From Strigamia acuminata (taxonomy: Eukaryota > Arthropoda > Chilopoda > Geophilomorpha > Linotaeniidae), in NCBI GenBank assembly GCA_949358305.1, contig OX442315.1, forward strand, positions 25,880,427 through 25,944,426: a stretch of 64,000 nucleotides of DNA. Direction: 5' to 3'. This document shows, in pieces, positions 20,579 through 35,500 of this stretch. Each line of letters starts with the position of its first letter. Position 1 is the stretch's first letter. The notes under the pieces were generated by a model, which was not told where the DNA came from, searched no databases, and saw only the letters and a program-made list of their open reading frames with translations. A program made the position numbers and the translations under genes.

Positions 20579-23500
20579 ATGGCGGAACATTCGAGCTCGT
20601 CCACACCGCGCTGTGTTTTGGATGATAATTCATGTCTATCGCTGCATTCCATCCTGTCGTCGTTTAATACGCCGATAAACGAAGAACAAGCCTGGGCCGT
20701 CTGTTACCAATGTGCGAAGTGTTTGCAGAAGGAATGGGAGAAGGATCAACATACCTGTTTTGTTTTGAACGATTTGGGCCAAATTTTTATTCATAAAGAC
20801 GGAATTATTCATCCTAACACCAAATCGGTTTCGGTATCTGGTAAGTGTTAAGAGAAAACAACATCAATTCATTGTATTAACAACGTATTTCTCACGTGAG
20901 AAATTGAATGTTGCTCAATTTACGTGTCTTGATTTCTTAACTCCACAATGGATATTTCTTCATTTCTAACATATTTTTCGACTATGGCAATCAATGTTTT
21001 GAGCTTTATTTGGTTTTGTGCTTGGCAACCGATCAATATCTCGACATTTCGCACCTTTTTTATTTTAAGCACATTGTAGGTTAATTTCTTCGTTGATTGA
21101 GATGCCTTTATTTACAAACATGCACTTGATGTGAATCATCGGTGTTAAACACTTCCCGCGATTCTATCCTGATTTTATCAGTGATCAAGGTATGACTAAT
21201 TTATCAACGTAGTGGCGAATGAATCAGTCCTAGTAGCCTAAATAAATCACGTGTATTTGTGTGCATAAGATCATTATTATATTGTCATGTTTCATAAGTG
21301 ATTTTGTCACTTATTTCCCAATCGTGTGTTAATCGATCGTAATGACAAAATAGACTCGTTTTTAACGATGATATAAAAAAACACGTTTATTAATAGAATA
21401 TCAGTTTTATTTTTAAATTACAAAAATAAAATTGAAAAACATTTTAATCAGTTAGGTCAGTCTACCTGCACAATAAAAGGAATTTGAAATGTAAATATTT
21501 AAAGTAACCTTACACCTAGTCCTAAATTTCAAATAATTTCTAGACGTTTAGTATAAACAGAGAGATTTGGAATGGATTAAAACAGTTTTTTTCGATCTGT
21601 TTTTATTCATGACCTTGAAATTGTGAATGTGTTGGATGAGGTGTAGGAGCACTGTTTGTTGCCATGCCAACATTGATCAGTTGGTTAAAGGGATGGGATG
21701 AGACTCGGGTATTTTAACAACGCAATAGAATAGATTCCTTTTAATTTATAGCGCTAAATGTTGTACTACGTTGACTAAAACATAAGGGTTAGAGAGGAAG
21801 CGTGTTGGGAAAACAAGGGAAAGCGGTTAAGTCATAATGGAGGAGAAAATCAGTCAACTGTGAAGCCAGTAATTGACACCTGTGGGGTTTAACTTGTGAG
21901 AAAGTTACTTTCACTGAATACCTCGAAACCTAAAAAAAAGTTAAATGAAAAAATTTATTTTATAAATTTTTACAAAATAACCGTTAAAACTCTGTTTGCT
22001 TTTTGGACAGAAGCAATTGGGTGTGGTAGTCAAGGAGTGACATGTTAAATAGCAAATCACACCCACATGAATATATTTGCTCGTTTTTTTTTTTTTTTTT
22101 TAAAGTTTATTGGAGTCTTCAAAGCATATTTTATGGAGTGGAAAAGATGTGTGGGATTTTTTACTTGAGTTATTTATCGTTTTATTCAAGATATACTGAG
22201 TGATGTGATTTATTTTGCTTCCTGCATTTAAAAAAAAAAAGAGAAATAGGACGATGCATAATAAATTGTTTTTGTGTTAAAATAAAAAGAAAATTGTTTA
22301 ACTGCTTCGGTTTGACCTCAAATGGTTGGAAAGGATTGAAGACGAGTTTTGCAGGAAAATTTTAGGTATCTTTGCTTGCATTACCTGAAGGCAACCCCAG
22401 CTGCAGGTCAGGCCAGGTCTTGACTACGACTAAGTGAAGGGTTATTTTGCGTGTGGAAGAATTAATTAATCTAAAAAAAAAGAAATAAATTAATATGGTT
22501 AAAGGGTTTGTGATCTTTCACTTTTTATTGAAAAATGTTTAAGTTCGGGGTAATTTGTAAATAAGGGCACGAAGCTTAAACGAGGTCAGATTTTTGCGAA
22601 AATGTGGAATCAAATGATGAGAAAGTGGAGTTCGGTGAGTTTTTTAACTTTTAGTAAGGAAATAAAAATTTATTCAAAAATTTTCACATCATTTTGTTAC
22701 GTAAGTACAAGTGGAATTTTTTTTTTGTTTTTCTTTTTGAAGATTACAAGGGGTTATAAACTTGTTAAAATTTTCAAATGAAAAAAAATAATTTTTTTTT
22801 TAATGTTTGATAATTATAGAAAATTATTTTGACGAATAATTTTAACTTTTCTATTTATTCCATCCATTATAACTTCTAATTTGGCTGCAAGGGATGATCA
22901 TGTTTGCCAAAATTGCCTTTCAACCAACCTCCCTTCCCCCTTTTCCTATTTAACAGCCTCACCTGCTCCGGTCAGGTGTTGGAATGGTGTCGGCAGTGTG
23001 TTGGGCCAGATGGTGTCACGAACTGTAATGTCATAGTGGGCATGACAGGACATCTGGTTTTTCTACCTGCCTTTTAGCAACTTTTTAACACACTAAATCG
23101 TTTGAAACTTTCCCCGAAACCAAAATTTAAAAAAAAATATATATTTCTTCAATTTAGAGAATAAAAAAAATTAGATAAACTTTTTTTTCTTTGCATTCTC
23201 ATCCCTTCATTTACAGAAACGAGTAGCGGCTTTCCTTTAAAGCCTGGTTCATACTTGCGGGTACGCTGCGGAATTGTTGCAGCTGGGCTTTGCTGTGATT
23301 GGCTGCGGAAAAAAAATCGCGCGGAAAAATAGGAAATATTTCCATTTTTCCGCGCGTTTTTTTTTCGCAGCCAATCACAGCTCATTGTTGCAAACCCCGG
23401 ATGCAACAATTCCACAAGTTGGCTTTAGGCTAGAATTTCATGTTTTTTTCCTTACATTTAAGGAATTTTTAACTCTACACATTTCCAACCCTTCAACTAT

Positions 23501-26500
23501 AATTGTGACCATTTCTTTCGATGATAGAGAAATTTAAGCTATTGTTACAACATAATAAATTACTTTGAAGAAAGTATTTTTGTGATAGTGTGGCTAGGTA
23601 GTTGCGTAGGGCGAACAAACAGTTTTGTTTAATGGTTGACTATAAATAAGGCCTTAATTTTATTTGTATTTCAGAAAGGTTTAAAAATGTCAAGGCAGTT
23701 TGGAAAACTAGTTATCTCGGGATGCGGTTTCCATGGTAACCTGTGATTGGTTGTTGCTAAGAATTTTTATTTTGTTTATTTTTTAAGGTTGAGGTGTAGG
23801 GAAATGTGAAATGTTTGAGGATAAGGTTTAATAGCAAAAAAGTTCAAGTATATAAGAGAGAGTTTGAGAGTTTGAGCACTTAGGCTGAATATGAGATAAA
23901 AACGAGAGAAAAAGATGAAATGCTCTCAAGGTCGAGGTGAATAGCCATGCAAAGTATCTGGAGGGCATTTAATGAATTTTGGTTTGAAGCTAGGATTTAT
24001 GAATGCTTCTGGCTGCCAATAGGATAGGATTAAGTTGCGAGGAGCGACGTAATGGTCAGAAGTTCAGGGTTGAATTTTGACCTGAAAACAGTTTTAAAAA
24101 GTGCAAGTTTGGTGGGAATAAAGCAATCTGGTTTTACCCCCTTTTTTGTTTAACGGATAAAGGGAAGCGGATGACTTTTGATGCATGAAATGCACAACAA
24201 TAAATGCACGAGGCACCGATGCGTGTAATGAAATCACTGGTTATTGTTTAATAATGGCGGGTGAACTGCTATTAATCAAATGGTGGCAGTGATTGAATAA
24301 GATGTGCCTTTTCTGATTTTTTTCTGCTTGTGTTGGAGAATAAAGATGGAGGGGAGCGGGGTGCTGAGTGCGGTCAGTTGCGACTTGTGCAGCAAGTCCG
24401 AGAAGTGGAACGGGGATGTGTGTTGACCAATTTATGTGCTTAGAGGAAGCTGTGCCTAATGTTTACGTTCGAGGAGCATGTATGTTTTTAGGCTAAAAAA
24501 GAGGTCGAAATTAGGATGGTGTTTGAATTAAGTTTTGTTTTTCTACGTGGAGATAAATGTGGTAATAAATGCATCCGCGATTGTGAATGAGATTGGGTGA
24601 TGTCAGGCGATTGGAATGGCCGAGCAGGAGTTTGCATTCTGAAATCGAGTTATCGAGATCTATTAAGTGGATATGGTTTGGTAGACTCAAGGCTGGAAGG
24701 ATGAACATACTGACCTTGTAACAGGAAGTTAAAAACTGAAACAAAAGCCGTCTGTTAACGTTTATTGTTGGTGATTTTTTTTTGGGACGGAGTTTCAACT
24801 TGGTGGCCGCAGTGTGTGCACTTTAACCGCATGGAAAAAGGCCAAGTACCGTCAATTAATTTTTTTTGTTTAGTTTTTTCATTCCTTTGTAATTTTCAAT
24901 TGGTTCTGGGTGAGAATCTTCTGAAACTTAGGTCTTATTAGCCCAAAAACAGCACCTACGATAGACCTTGAAGCACCCCGCCTTTTAGCCTTGTGGTCAA
25001 GGTTTCATCTTATCCTTTATTCGATTTAAGCCTTTTTGTGGCAGTTTGACTCACCAGTGTGGGTTGAAATTTGCAAAAGTAGGAATTGATTCAATCACCC
25101 CTTTTTGTTTTCACTCCTTTCGTTTCCTCACTTTCTCTCTACATGATTGATGGAGTGTGATGATATTATAAACGTATGATTCATTTTGGCGTGAACATCA
25201 TCATGCTCTGGTTCTAGCTTTCTATCCGTATAGTCGGAAAACAATTTTTATCGATTTTCATCAATTTGCATCATTTGATTTATCCTTTTTTGGGGAAATC
25301 AGATGTCTCTTCAACGTTTGGCGATCGATTTGTCCAATAAGTTGATAGTTGTGGGTATTGTACAAACTGCGAGTGCTCTCGAATCGATGAATTGGAGAAA
25401 GCCGCGCTTGAGTTCGGTTTCGGTCACTGTTTTGTCACGAGAGGGAGAATCACGCTCGGCTAGTCAACAGTGATGCGAGAGATGCAATTTAGGGTTGAAA
25501 GTTTTCGTCTTTTTTGTCTTTTTTTTTCATTATTACAGCGTTGTTATTATTTTTTTTTTAGGGGAGGGTGGAAAATCCTTTTGAAGCTAACCTTGAATAA
25601 GATTACATTGTGTAGAAATGAAAAATGCCGAAGCGATATTTCATGAAGAATGATGTAATTTGATGCAAAGTAGTGTATTTTGTAGACAAGCGGGAGAGGA
25701 TTTGAGTTAATTAGGAACATATTCTTAATATGCTAAACTGTGTCGAGGCATATTTATGATTTTGAAGAGAGTTAATTAATTACAATTACTCTTTAAAGAT
25801 ATTTATAAAAGGATTTCGGGGCTGTCCGCATAATGAAGGCTTTGGATCGGGTAGAAATTGAGCTCGTTGAGGATGTTCTGTGGAATTTGAGAAGAATTTT
25901 ATATGGTCATTGGATTTGATTATTTTGGTCGTTTTTCTGAGACAGGAAGTTTAATATGATATTAAATTCCCGTTTATTGTCATTTTTAAGGACAGGATAG
26001 GATTTATTTTTTTTATTTTTTTAGGTTACTGATGTTGTAATTACAATTTTGTTTTGAGGACTAGAAGAGGAAATATAAAGATTTAGATAGAACAGCCTTG
26101 AAATGTTTACCGGAAGATTGTATGTCGTGACAAATTGTAATTTCTATTCATGGTGTACAGTAGAAAGTTGAGAAAATGTATTTTTTTGCAAATTTACTTT
26201 TTTATTATACGAGGAAAGAGTTAATGCGTGTGGTAGTGCGTGATAAATAAATGAATAAAAATATAAAATGATGTTAAGGTTAATGAGATACAATTTGAAA
26301 TAATTTTTTATGAATTTTTTTGAAGTTCGGACATTAAATGTGAACTGCAGATTATTTTTTTTATTCATTGAACTTCAAATTACTTAATGAGATTGGTAAA
26401 AGTGCAATGAAGAGGGATTAATTATTCAAAATATCCAGTGATTTATCTCGGAGGATAAAGAAAGAATGACTAATGTGATGATGTCATCATTCATTCATTT

Positions 26501-29500
26501 ATAGTAATAAGGAAATATACCTTTGTTATTTAAGAATGGGGATGACGGGCGATTGCTTAGAGTATGAGTTGTTGGTGTTTTAATAGTACACATTTAGTCA
26601 AATAAGGGAACTACTAAGGGGCAGTGAACTTGAAGAGGTGTTATTAATTTGAAGAGATGTTTCCTGCTTTTGTGCAAATATTTACACGTGAAAATGACTC
26701 ATTTACTGGTTTGGAGGGACATGATACGGCTGATGTGTTTTGAAATTTAAAGATGTTTACAGATACTGAAATTTATAACCAGTTATTAAATGTCTAACCA
26801 GTTTCTCAAATGTTTTATACTGACCGCGCACTTTTATTTGCTCTTTTTATTTTCGAAAACGATAAGATTTGAACGATTTAGTGGGATTCAGAAAGATTTG
26901 GAGGATTTGCTACGATCCACTCGCTTAAACAAAGGCATGAATTGATATTTTTAGGCTTATTATAGAAACGACATAAAATTCTTTGTTTACATGTTTGTTT
27001 GGTGGCCATTTTGGAGATTTCCGTATCTGGAGTGCCTTTGCTGTCAAATAAATGTTTTTCAATAAGAAAATGAACTGTTGCGCTTAATGTCATTTCCGCC
27101 AGTAATAAGATAAAGAATTCATGTTTGAAAGAGTGCTGATTGAACGCTCCACAAGAGTTCTATACGGATCCCTATTGGTTTTTTTTGTCGATTTTTTGTT
27201 TCTTTTCGAATTTTTTTCTTAAACTCAAAAACCTTTCTGTCCTTAATGCTGGGATAGTGACTCAACAAAATGTAGTGCATACTTGCAAATTTAAATTCTG
27301 TTACTTGTTATTGAGTTTAACAGTAAGTTAACCTGCTTTGAGGGCAAGTGGAATTCTCCACTTAGTATTTTTTTGCGGAGAAAAAAACGGACTAATATTA
27401 ATATAACTCGATAAGTACATATGTTTTCTTCCTTTTTTCTCTCTCAAATTCAATAAGCTGTGTCGTGCCAAGAATTACACAAGACAAAGGTGATGAGAAT
27501 GGCCATTGGCCAACAACTCATTTAGTTTTCCTTAAAGGAAAAGTCATTTCTGTTTTGTAACCTTCGTACGAGTGCCGGATACAAGAGCCAAGGCTAAGGG
27601 GGAAAATATAAGGAAGAAGGAAAAAGAAGAAAAGACAAAAACTGTGCAAAATTTGTGTGGGATAAAGCTCAGGGAACCAAATTGCGACCATCTCACGGAA
27701 AATTGAAAAATGTTATTTATTTTTCAATTATGATTATTATTCTTATTCTTATTCTTTTCTATACGCTTGTTTATTACTCGTGAAAAAATGTTAGTTGCGA
27801 AGATTGCGCTTAAATGTGTGCACAATGGCCGAAACGTGATGTGGAGCATTCACAAAGTCCTTGGTTCAATGTCATGGCTTTTGTGAAGGAATTTTGAGAA
27901 AAACCGATTTTGGTATGGAACAAAGAAAAAAATTCTTTCAAGTAAAAAAATAATAATAAAGAATTGCGAAATGTCAAAGGCCGATTAATTAGCCGAAATT
28001 AATAGATAACCTTTAAAGACCTCACCGAACAAGGTTTCAGTTAAGTTGTCAGGAAACTTGTGTTGTGCTGCATTTCTGACCGATAAATGCCAGTGATAAA
28101 TTATCAGTGGAAATTCCTACACGAATGTGAATGGAGTTTATTTCTCAATCGTAAAATGTAGATCATTAATTTATATTATCTCAGAGAATATGGATGTGTG
28201 TTTTGGGGTATAAGGAATGCTGAAACGCCATGCAGTAGTTTTCGTTCTTTATCGATTCACATGTCACTTCCTGAGACAGTTAGATTTCTTAAAGGGGACT
28301 GGAATGGATCACAGTAATAATTTTAAATGTCAGTTAAGGTCCGAGTTAAATATTCAAGGGTTTTTCACTTAGTGTGAATTATTGGCGCTAGAATCCACTG
28401 TACAGTTGGTGAAAATAAGATAAAAATAGAAATCAATCGCGTGAATGGTTTTTTTTCTTTCTTTGGGTGTCTTAAGAGCGTCGTATACAAGGTTAGTGAG
28501 ACCCATCTGTTTTTATACTTTACCACTGATAGATTCAAGCATCCCCATATATAATGGAGGGATAAAAGCTTTTGGTCGGTGCTTTTTTAAAAGGTAGCAG
28601 TGGGATGTTGTCAAAAGATGTCAATTTAAAGAGAATTGATCGGCGGTTTTGGCACGAGGACAAGTATATGAGTTGTTGTCTGCAGAACTGACGATTTTGT
28701 TTGAAATTACCGGCTAATTTTAGAAATTGTTTTGTTCCCAAGTGCTATCATGCGATACAGTCGTTATAGTTTGTAGTAAAATTGATTTTATTATTTACAA
28801 TTTTGTCTAAAGAGTTTTGAAGTTGTTTGTTCGTGATTTGTGTTTGGTGATACATGGAGAGTTTTTAATTTAATTATTGCGGAATAATTTTCAGATTGCT
28901 ATGTTATTGGAGATATTAAATGGTACCAAAAGCACTGCTCGAATTACTTGATGCGTGTTGTGGTTTCGTGCAATAGTCAAGTGCACGTGTTATGTCAGCG
29001 TTGTTAATATGTTCGTGATTTGCTGGCTTAGTCGTTTTCTGGTTTCAAGATTTTCTAATTACGTGAAGATCATACTTGAGTGTTTCAGTGCAGTGACATA
29101 CACTACAAAAGACATTTTTTATGTGAGATTTTGTTCTTCTTCTTGCGGGTTCAGTTCAGCGAAGTAGATTAGACCAACTTAGATAAGCTTATACTTCTTT
29201 TGCTCTGTGGATTTTCATTCCTCTATTAAATTAGTGCAACCACCATAGCAGACCACAAACCCAAATCATCTCACTTGGAAGCTCGACCAAATTAGTTGCA
29301 TGCTTGAGACATGAACGTTTCTACTAAATTGCAGGTTTCATATGTTGCAGGACTTTCATTTTTATTTCTGAAATAATTACATATTTCTAGTAGAAGTAGA
29401 CATAGCATTGCCAAATGCGGAATACCAGAGCGAAGGAATTGAGGCTATTTTTTTTTTATTTCTTTTAATAAAATAGTTTTGTGGTTCAATGCCGGCCAGC

Positions 29501-32500
29501 ACAACTCCAACATTTTTCTCTTGGTGATGAATTTAATTGAGCATATTTGTACTAGCGTGTTCGTGGTCTGTAATCTCGTGTCTGTTTATTTCCGTTTGTG
29601 GATCTAAGTCTGTCAGTCACCAGACAATCAGGTTTGGAAATGTTGACATCAAGGCCATAAAAAGAAATTTAGAATTTTTTTTTTTGAAATTTAGTTAAGT
29701 GTCGGTTTCACTGTCTTCTGGAATGGTTAGTGAAAGAAAATTAATTTTTTTTTTCTTCAAAAATTGTGCAGATAGACCGATTGAAATGGTTTTTATTGAT
29801 TGCGTATTAAAATGAAGTTCTGCTTGGATAAGAATGAGAGTTAGACACTTTGGATAAGATTTATTGAGAAAAAAATTAATTAATTCTGTAATTTTTCCCA
29901 ATTACTAACAAATTTTATTAGTTGTAACCCATTTTTTTAAATTGAGGAGGTTGGTGAACTTATTTTCCTTTTTTAATTACAGGTAAATCAAGAACGAAAC
30001 CGTTATCCGAAGAAGAGGTAGGGATTGATTAAATTTTATGCAATTTTATTTTTCTAATATTTTATTTATTTATTTAAAAAAAAATTAGTTGTCCAGTTCA
30101 TTGGGACTCCTTATATTCCATGCATTGGACTATGGTTTACCGGAAGACGAAGAGAGACCCCTTAGTGGACCTTTGGAACACCTGATAGAGCTAATGACGT
30201 CAACAAATGGCAACACATCAAATGACCAAGACACGAGTAGAGACTGTGATAGGTTAATATACTAATATCAATATTTACCAACGCAATTAATAATGTTTTT
30301 ATTTATTTTTTAATTTTTTTTATAAAAATAGGCATGATGCAGATGAAGGAATTGAAAGAGATTCGGAAGAATACGAAGCATCTGATATTAGATTACTTTC
30401 TGGAATTTCGTTTGCCAAGGTTATGGAGGTTAGTAAACTACTATTGCATCGTGTCATTTGATTGAGGAATTTTCTCTCAGGCTTTCTCTGTCGATGTAGG
30501 GCACAGTCACTCTATAGAGTTGTTTGAACTTTTTATTATATGGTGGTTCTAATGACGATTTTTTTTGCGGGATTTGTTGTGGATAGATCTATCACAAGCC
30601 CAATTTGTTTTTATCTTTTTTTATCGGTTTGGGCCGTTACACAGTAAACTGGATTCCATTCGCTCCTTTACCTGCTTTTTACAATTTATTCCATTTCATT
30701 TATTGATTTTTTTTTATCACATTTCCATAACGTTGGAAAATAAATTTCTTTTTTTATTCCCGGTTGTTTTTAAATTGTTTTTTTTTTCTTGCAATGTGGG
30801 GGTCGCGAATTTAAAGTATTGTGAATTTAAGAATTTAATTCACCTCATGAGAATTCATCTGTTAGTGGATGTTTTCCGAAACGGGAGAATTCTAGCTTAA
30901 GGAAACAATAAATTTTTCGATGCTTGTGATTTGTAAAAGACAAAAAAAAAAAGGACCAGGCCAGAATTGAATTTAAACTGTAAATGCTATTTTGAAGATG
31001 TGGGATTTTCTTTCGTTGCTGGAAATATATGAGGCTTAAGAAGGCCAACTGTGGTTAAGGTTAATGTTAAAACAAACTTTTATCACCGAAAGATTGAATA
31101 AAATGTCGGATTTTTTTAGAAATGGTTTTTTTTTTGCTCATTTAACGTTTGTATTTTTTAATTTTAGGTGTGTGCAAGTCATTTACACATTCCATCACAA
31201 GCCGATCTTCATTACAAAGCTGTGTGTAGGGCTCTGGTTGCCGAGGCTTTGGAACTATCATCATTTCTAGAGAAAATCACTCAGGGGAAAGAGGTTGAAA
31301 AATTAAATTTTTTTTGTAACTTAATGTTTTATCGTTTTTTTTTTTGTTCTTTTCACCTTGTTAGGAATTAAATCAATTGAGGAGGAACACTCCTGATGTT
31401 TCAGATGGTGCTGATTTGGAGGCGCTTAAATTCAGCGATTGGGTAAATAATATATGTGATTGGAAGTGTGTTTTGTTGACTTTTTTGTTTTTCATTTTAA
31501 AGGCGAGATTATGGGTCCAAGTAATACGCGATTTAAGGCACGGTGTCAAGTTGAAAAAAGTTGTAATTGAAAATTTACCACCGAATGAATACGAATTAAC
31601 TCCGTACGAAATACTCATGGATGATATTAGGTCACGAAGATATAAGCTTAATAAAGTCATGGTAATTATGCGTTAATTTAGACTGTGCGTTTTGTTTATG
31701 CGTGATGTTTAATTACAGGTAAATGGTGATATTCCACAAAAGGTTAAAAAAGATGCTCATGCAGTTATTTTGGAATTTATTCGTTCTAGACCACCGTTAC
31801 ATCCAGTAAGTTGTGCTGTTAAAAAATCTTTATTTTCTACTTGATTGATTGATTTCATTAATTAATTAGGTAGCTGAAAGAAAACTTAAACCAATTAAAC
31901 CAAGTCCTACAAGCCCGTACGAAGCTCTGATGAAATCAATTCGACAAAAACACAGACTTAGGAAAACTCCGGCAACGAAAACTGGTAAGCAATTTTTTTT
32001 CTTCTTATTTTTAATTTAGTAGTTGCCTAATGACTCGTGCGGTGGCGACACTTTGCAATTTCTCGAACGAGTAATGCAGGGAAGCTCGTTGAGAAGCGTG
32101 ACCTGGAATGTGATAGGATAATTAATAGGTAAAGTTAAGATAAGAACGGTTTGAACACAATTAAGCTGCACAAAAGGTGTTTATAAATTTGAAATATTAT
32201 TAATTGCGGGAATTTTTCTTTTGTTCTGGTATCCGGCAGTTGGAATTACGAGCAGACTGTTCGGGAAAATAGCTAATAATATTCCTACCATGTCAAGGTG
32301 GATTTTTCACCTTTAATTTCTTGATAGTATTTACTATTTAGTGTAAATTCAAGGCTTACTAATTGAAAGGAAAACTGTTAATTTTGATTTCAAAGTGATA
32401 ACAAAACCCAATTAATCCATTGTTTATGAAATTTATGTAGAACATTAATTATTTATCGTGAAATATATCGAGTAAAAAGTGTGTGACCCATTTCATAACA

Positions 32501-35500
32501 ATTCTTGCCTTGTTTGCCTTGTTAATTTAATTTCGAATGACGTAGAGATAGAAAGGCTGCACTGTTATTTACATGATTTTTTAGTCAACCAAGCCCAAAT
32601 TGGGAACCAAAGTTGGACAACACCCTATATCAATACAACTGGATTAAATACGACATTTTAAAATACAGTTGGAGAGAATTTTAAGAGAAAATAATAAATC
32701 CGGATGTGGGTTGAAGTGATTACGTGCAATTAGATATAAATTTCATTTTTTTTCTAATTTCTTATTATTTATGTCAGTAATAAACCAATAAAGAGAAATG
32801 AAGTGATTAATTGAAATTTACCTGGTACCATAAATGAAAAAAAAAACTACTCATTTGATTCATAGAACTCGATATCTGTAAATGCGATAAACGATTTTTA
32901 TAGTCTTATCAAACACTTGTGCAGAGTTGTGGGTGGAATACGTGTGCGGATATAGCTTTAGCTCCATCTCCGTATTAGTTACCGTTTGAAAACGCTATTT
33001 CTTGATATAATTTGTTGTTGTTTTTTCCCTCGTCTGTGGAATTTTATGTATCCAGGTAAGGAAATTGTCCTTGACACTAATCAGACCCATTCTACCTGTT
33101 TATCACGGCATTTACATTGTTTTGAATAGGAGTAATCTTTGAAAAACATTTCATTTAAGTAATTTATTTATACTTAAAGACCGATGGTTAGCATACAATG
33201 TTTGCTCCCAAATATCTATTATTTACTTACCCGGAATCAAATGATAAATCTAATCGGAATTTCAAACCAAATTGAGTTATTTTCGGAGTTCAGTGTCTTT
33301 ATTACAACAGTGGGTAATAAAACGGAAAAGTTTTTGTCCGCTATTCTTTTACCATCAACATTACGACTCCATAAAATGTTTCTACACTGAAACATATCGC
33401 ATAGATAAACTTTTAATGTTGTGTGTGCTTGTTATGACGTAGATTAATATCGCCGGGTAGCTTTTTTTAAGATTTTATTATATTTTTATATTATTTTAAC
33501 GTACGTTGCCCCTTGTTTCCACCCCTTCATGAAGTGTGTGATACGTGTAGCAATTTATATTGAAAGTTCGCTCTTGAAATGAAAGTGCATTTGAATTTTT
33601 CATGGCGTTGCTTCACCTAGAAATGGCAATATTACCTGAAATTGGACCAAAGGGAATTTTGAATGGGAATTTCTACTACACTGCAAAAGTGTATTATGTT
33701 GTCTCGCTACCAGCAGAGAGCTTAGCTAGCAACCTTTCTTTCCTTCCTTCTTTTTTCATTCAAACTTGTACTCGGATATTTGCAGTGACAGCGTTCACGA
33801 ATGCGTTGGAAACTCGTTTCGACTTTTCGCTGGGATGCCAGATCTTAAAATCTTTTTTTTTTGTTCTTTTTTATATTGGTCGACGAAGCAAAAGCAGAAC
33901 TCCTTAACTGTTAATTCGAGGATGATTAATCAAGTTTAGCGTTCCATTCAAATGAGAGCACCTGCCTTTTCCTCTTCCGGTTTTTGCTGGTGTTGAATTG
34001 TCGCAGGTGTATTTTTGTCTCTTTTTTTTTTGTGTCGTCTGGAAATTCGATTTTAGAAGTTTATTTGATTTGTATTTGGCAGAGATTGTGAGTGGGGTTG
34101 TATAGAAGTGGGTGCCAACTGCCAAGTGAAAATTACTTAATCCATTGTTACTCTAGAAAGGAAATATAAGTCGTTTGTCCTTGGATTGAGCCTGAGATTA
34201 ATATTGGAAACGGATTTGCTCGTTACTCAATATTATTTTTTTTTTTTGCTCGTACTTAAGGTAATACGGAAATTAATTTCGCAAGATCAGATTATAAAAA
34301 TATAATACGATACGGAGGACTTAGGGATTGAAAGTTCTTGAGACTTGATTTGAAATATGGGACTTTGAAGGTTGTTTTTTAGGGCCGCGAGTGGATTTCA
34401 GGGCGTAATTTTGCTGTAAGGAAGGAAAAAAATTAAAATGGAATTAAAAAAGAATAATGATTGCTAAACCAAAAGAAAGAAATGATTTCTGTTGTATTAC
34501 TTATCGATTTCGCTGTCATTCAACTGTGAAATTAGGAAAATGTCACGTGATGTGGTGTATACGCAATGTTCAATTGCAACACCACTAAGTGCATTCAAAA
34601 ATAGAACATTTTTCGTTTCGCACGGTACAATATGTTGCGAGTTTTATCTTCGATCCGAAACGTAAGCTTTAAAAAAAACGGATTAAAAACGTTTGTTGTG
34701 TTTTTTTTCTTTCAATTCTTTTAAAAACAATTGAAAATAGGAAAAATTACGCGGTTATTGTTTTCAATTTGCCGATTTCAGGCGCTTTTATTTTGAGAAT
34801 TGGATGTTAGGGCTGAATGGTGTTGTCTATTTTCTTGAGTAATTGATTAGTGGCCATATGGGTGCGGTGCGTGAAGCCCCAAAACGGTTCATTTGAGCTT
34901 CGCTGCAGTGTTAATTTTATTTCCCTTTTAATTTCCACTTTTTGCCCAGCACACAGAAGGAAATTCAGTTTTTTCTTTCTTACCTAAACAACCTGAAATG
35001 TCTTCCTTCACTTTTTGCTCATATTTCCTTGTCTTTATTTCAATTTTTAAAAAAAGCTGTAAAAAGAATAAGAACACAGTTGTGTGTCATTTGCCTCTAG
35101 CACATGATTACTTCCCTAAAACATCCTAGATCGAGGCTAACGTAGCCTCGATGTGTGAGGCTTTCTGCTCGTAGCAGAAGCTCTTCTGCTCTGCAGTGGA
35201 GTTGGTGTGTAGGTTGCAGTTTTGAGTCCATATCGTGCATTTAGGCCAAGTCTGCTCAAGTGTTTTTTACATTTTTCAACAAGCATCGAGCAGTTATTGC
35301 TGATTTAATCGATTTTTTGGAGGCATTTGATCATGCCGGAGTTAGCTGAGCTATCAGATAGCGATGATGATTTTCTTGATGATTTGTGGACGGAAGAACA
35401 ACAGCCTACCTGTAAGTCTTTTTTAAATTGGGTTTTTAAACTGAATGCGCTGTTATTTTTTCTCTTTTGGGGATTGAAGGTGACTAATATGCATGAACAT

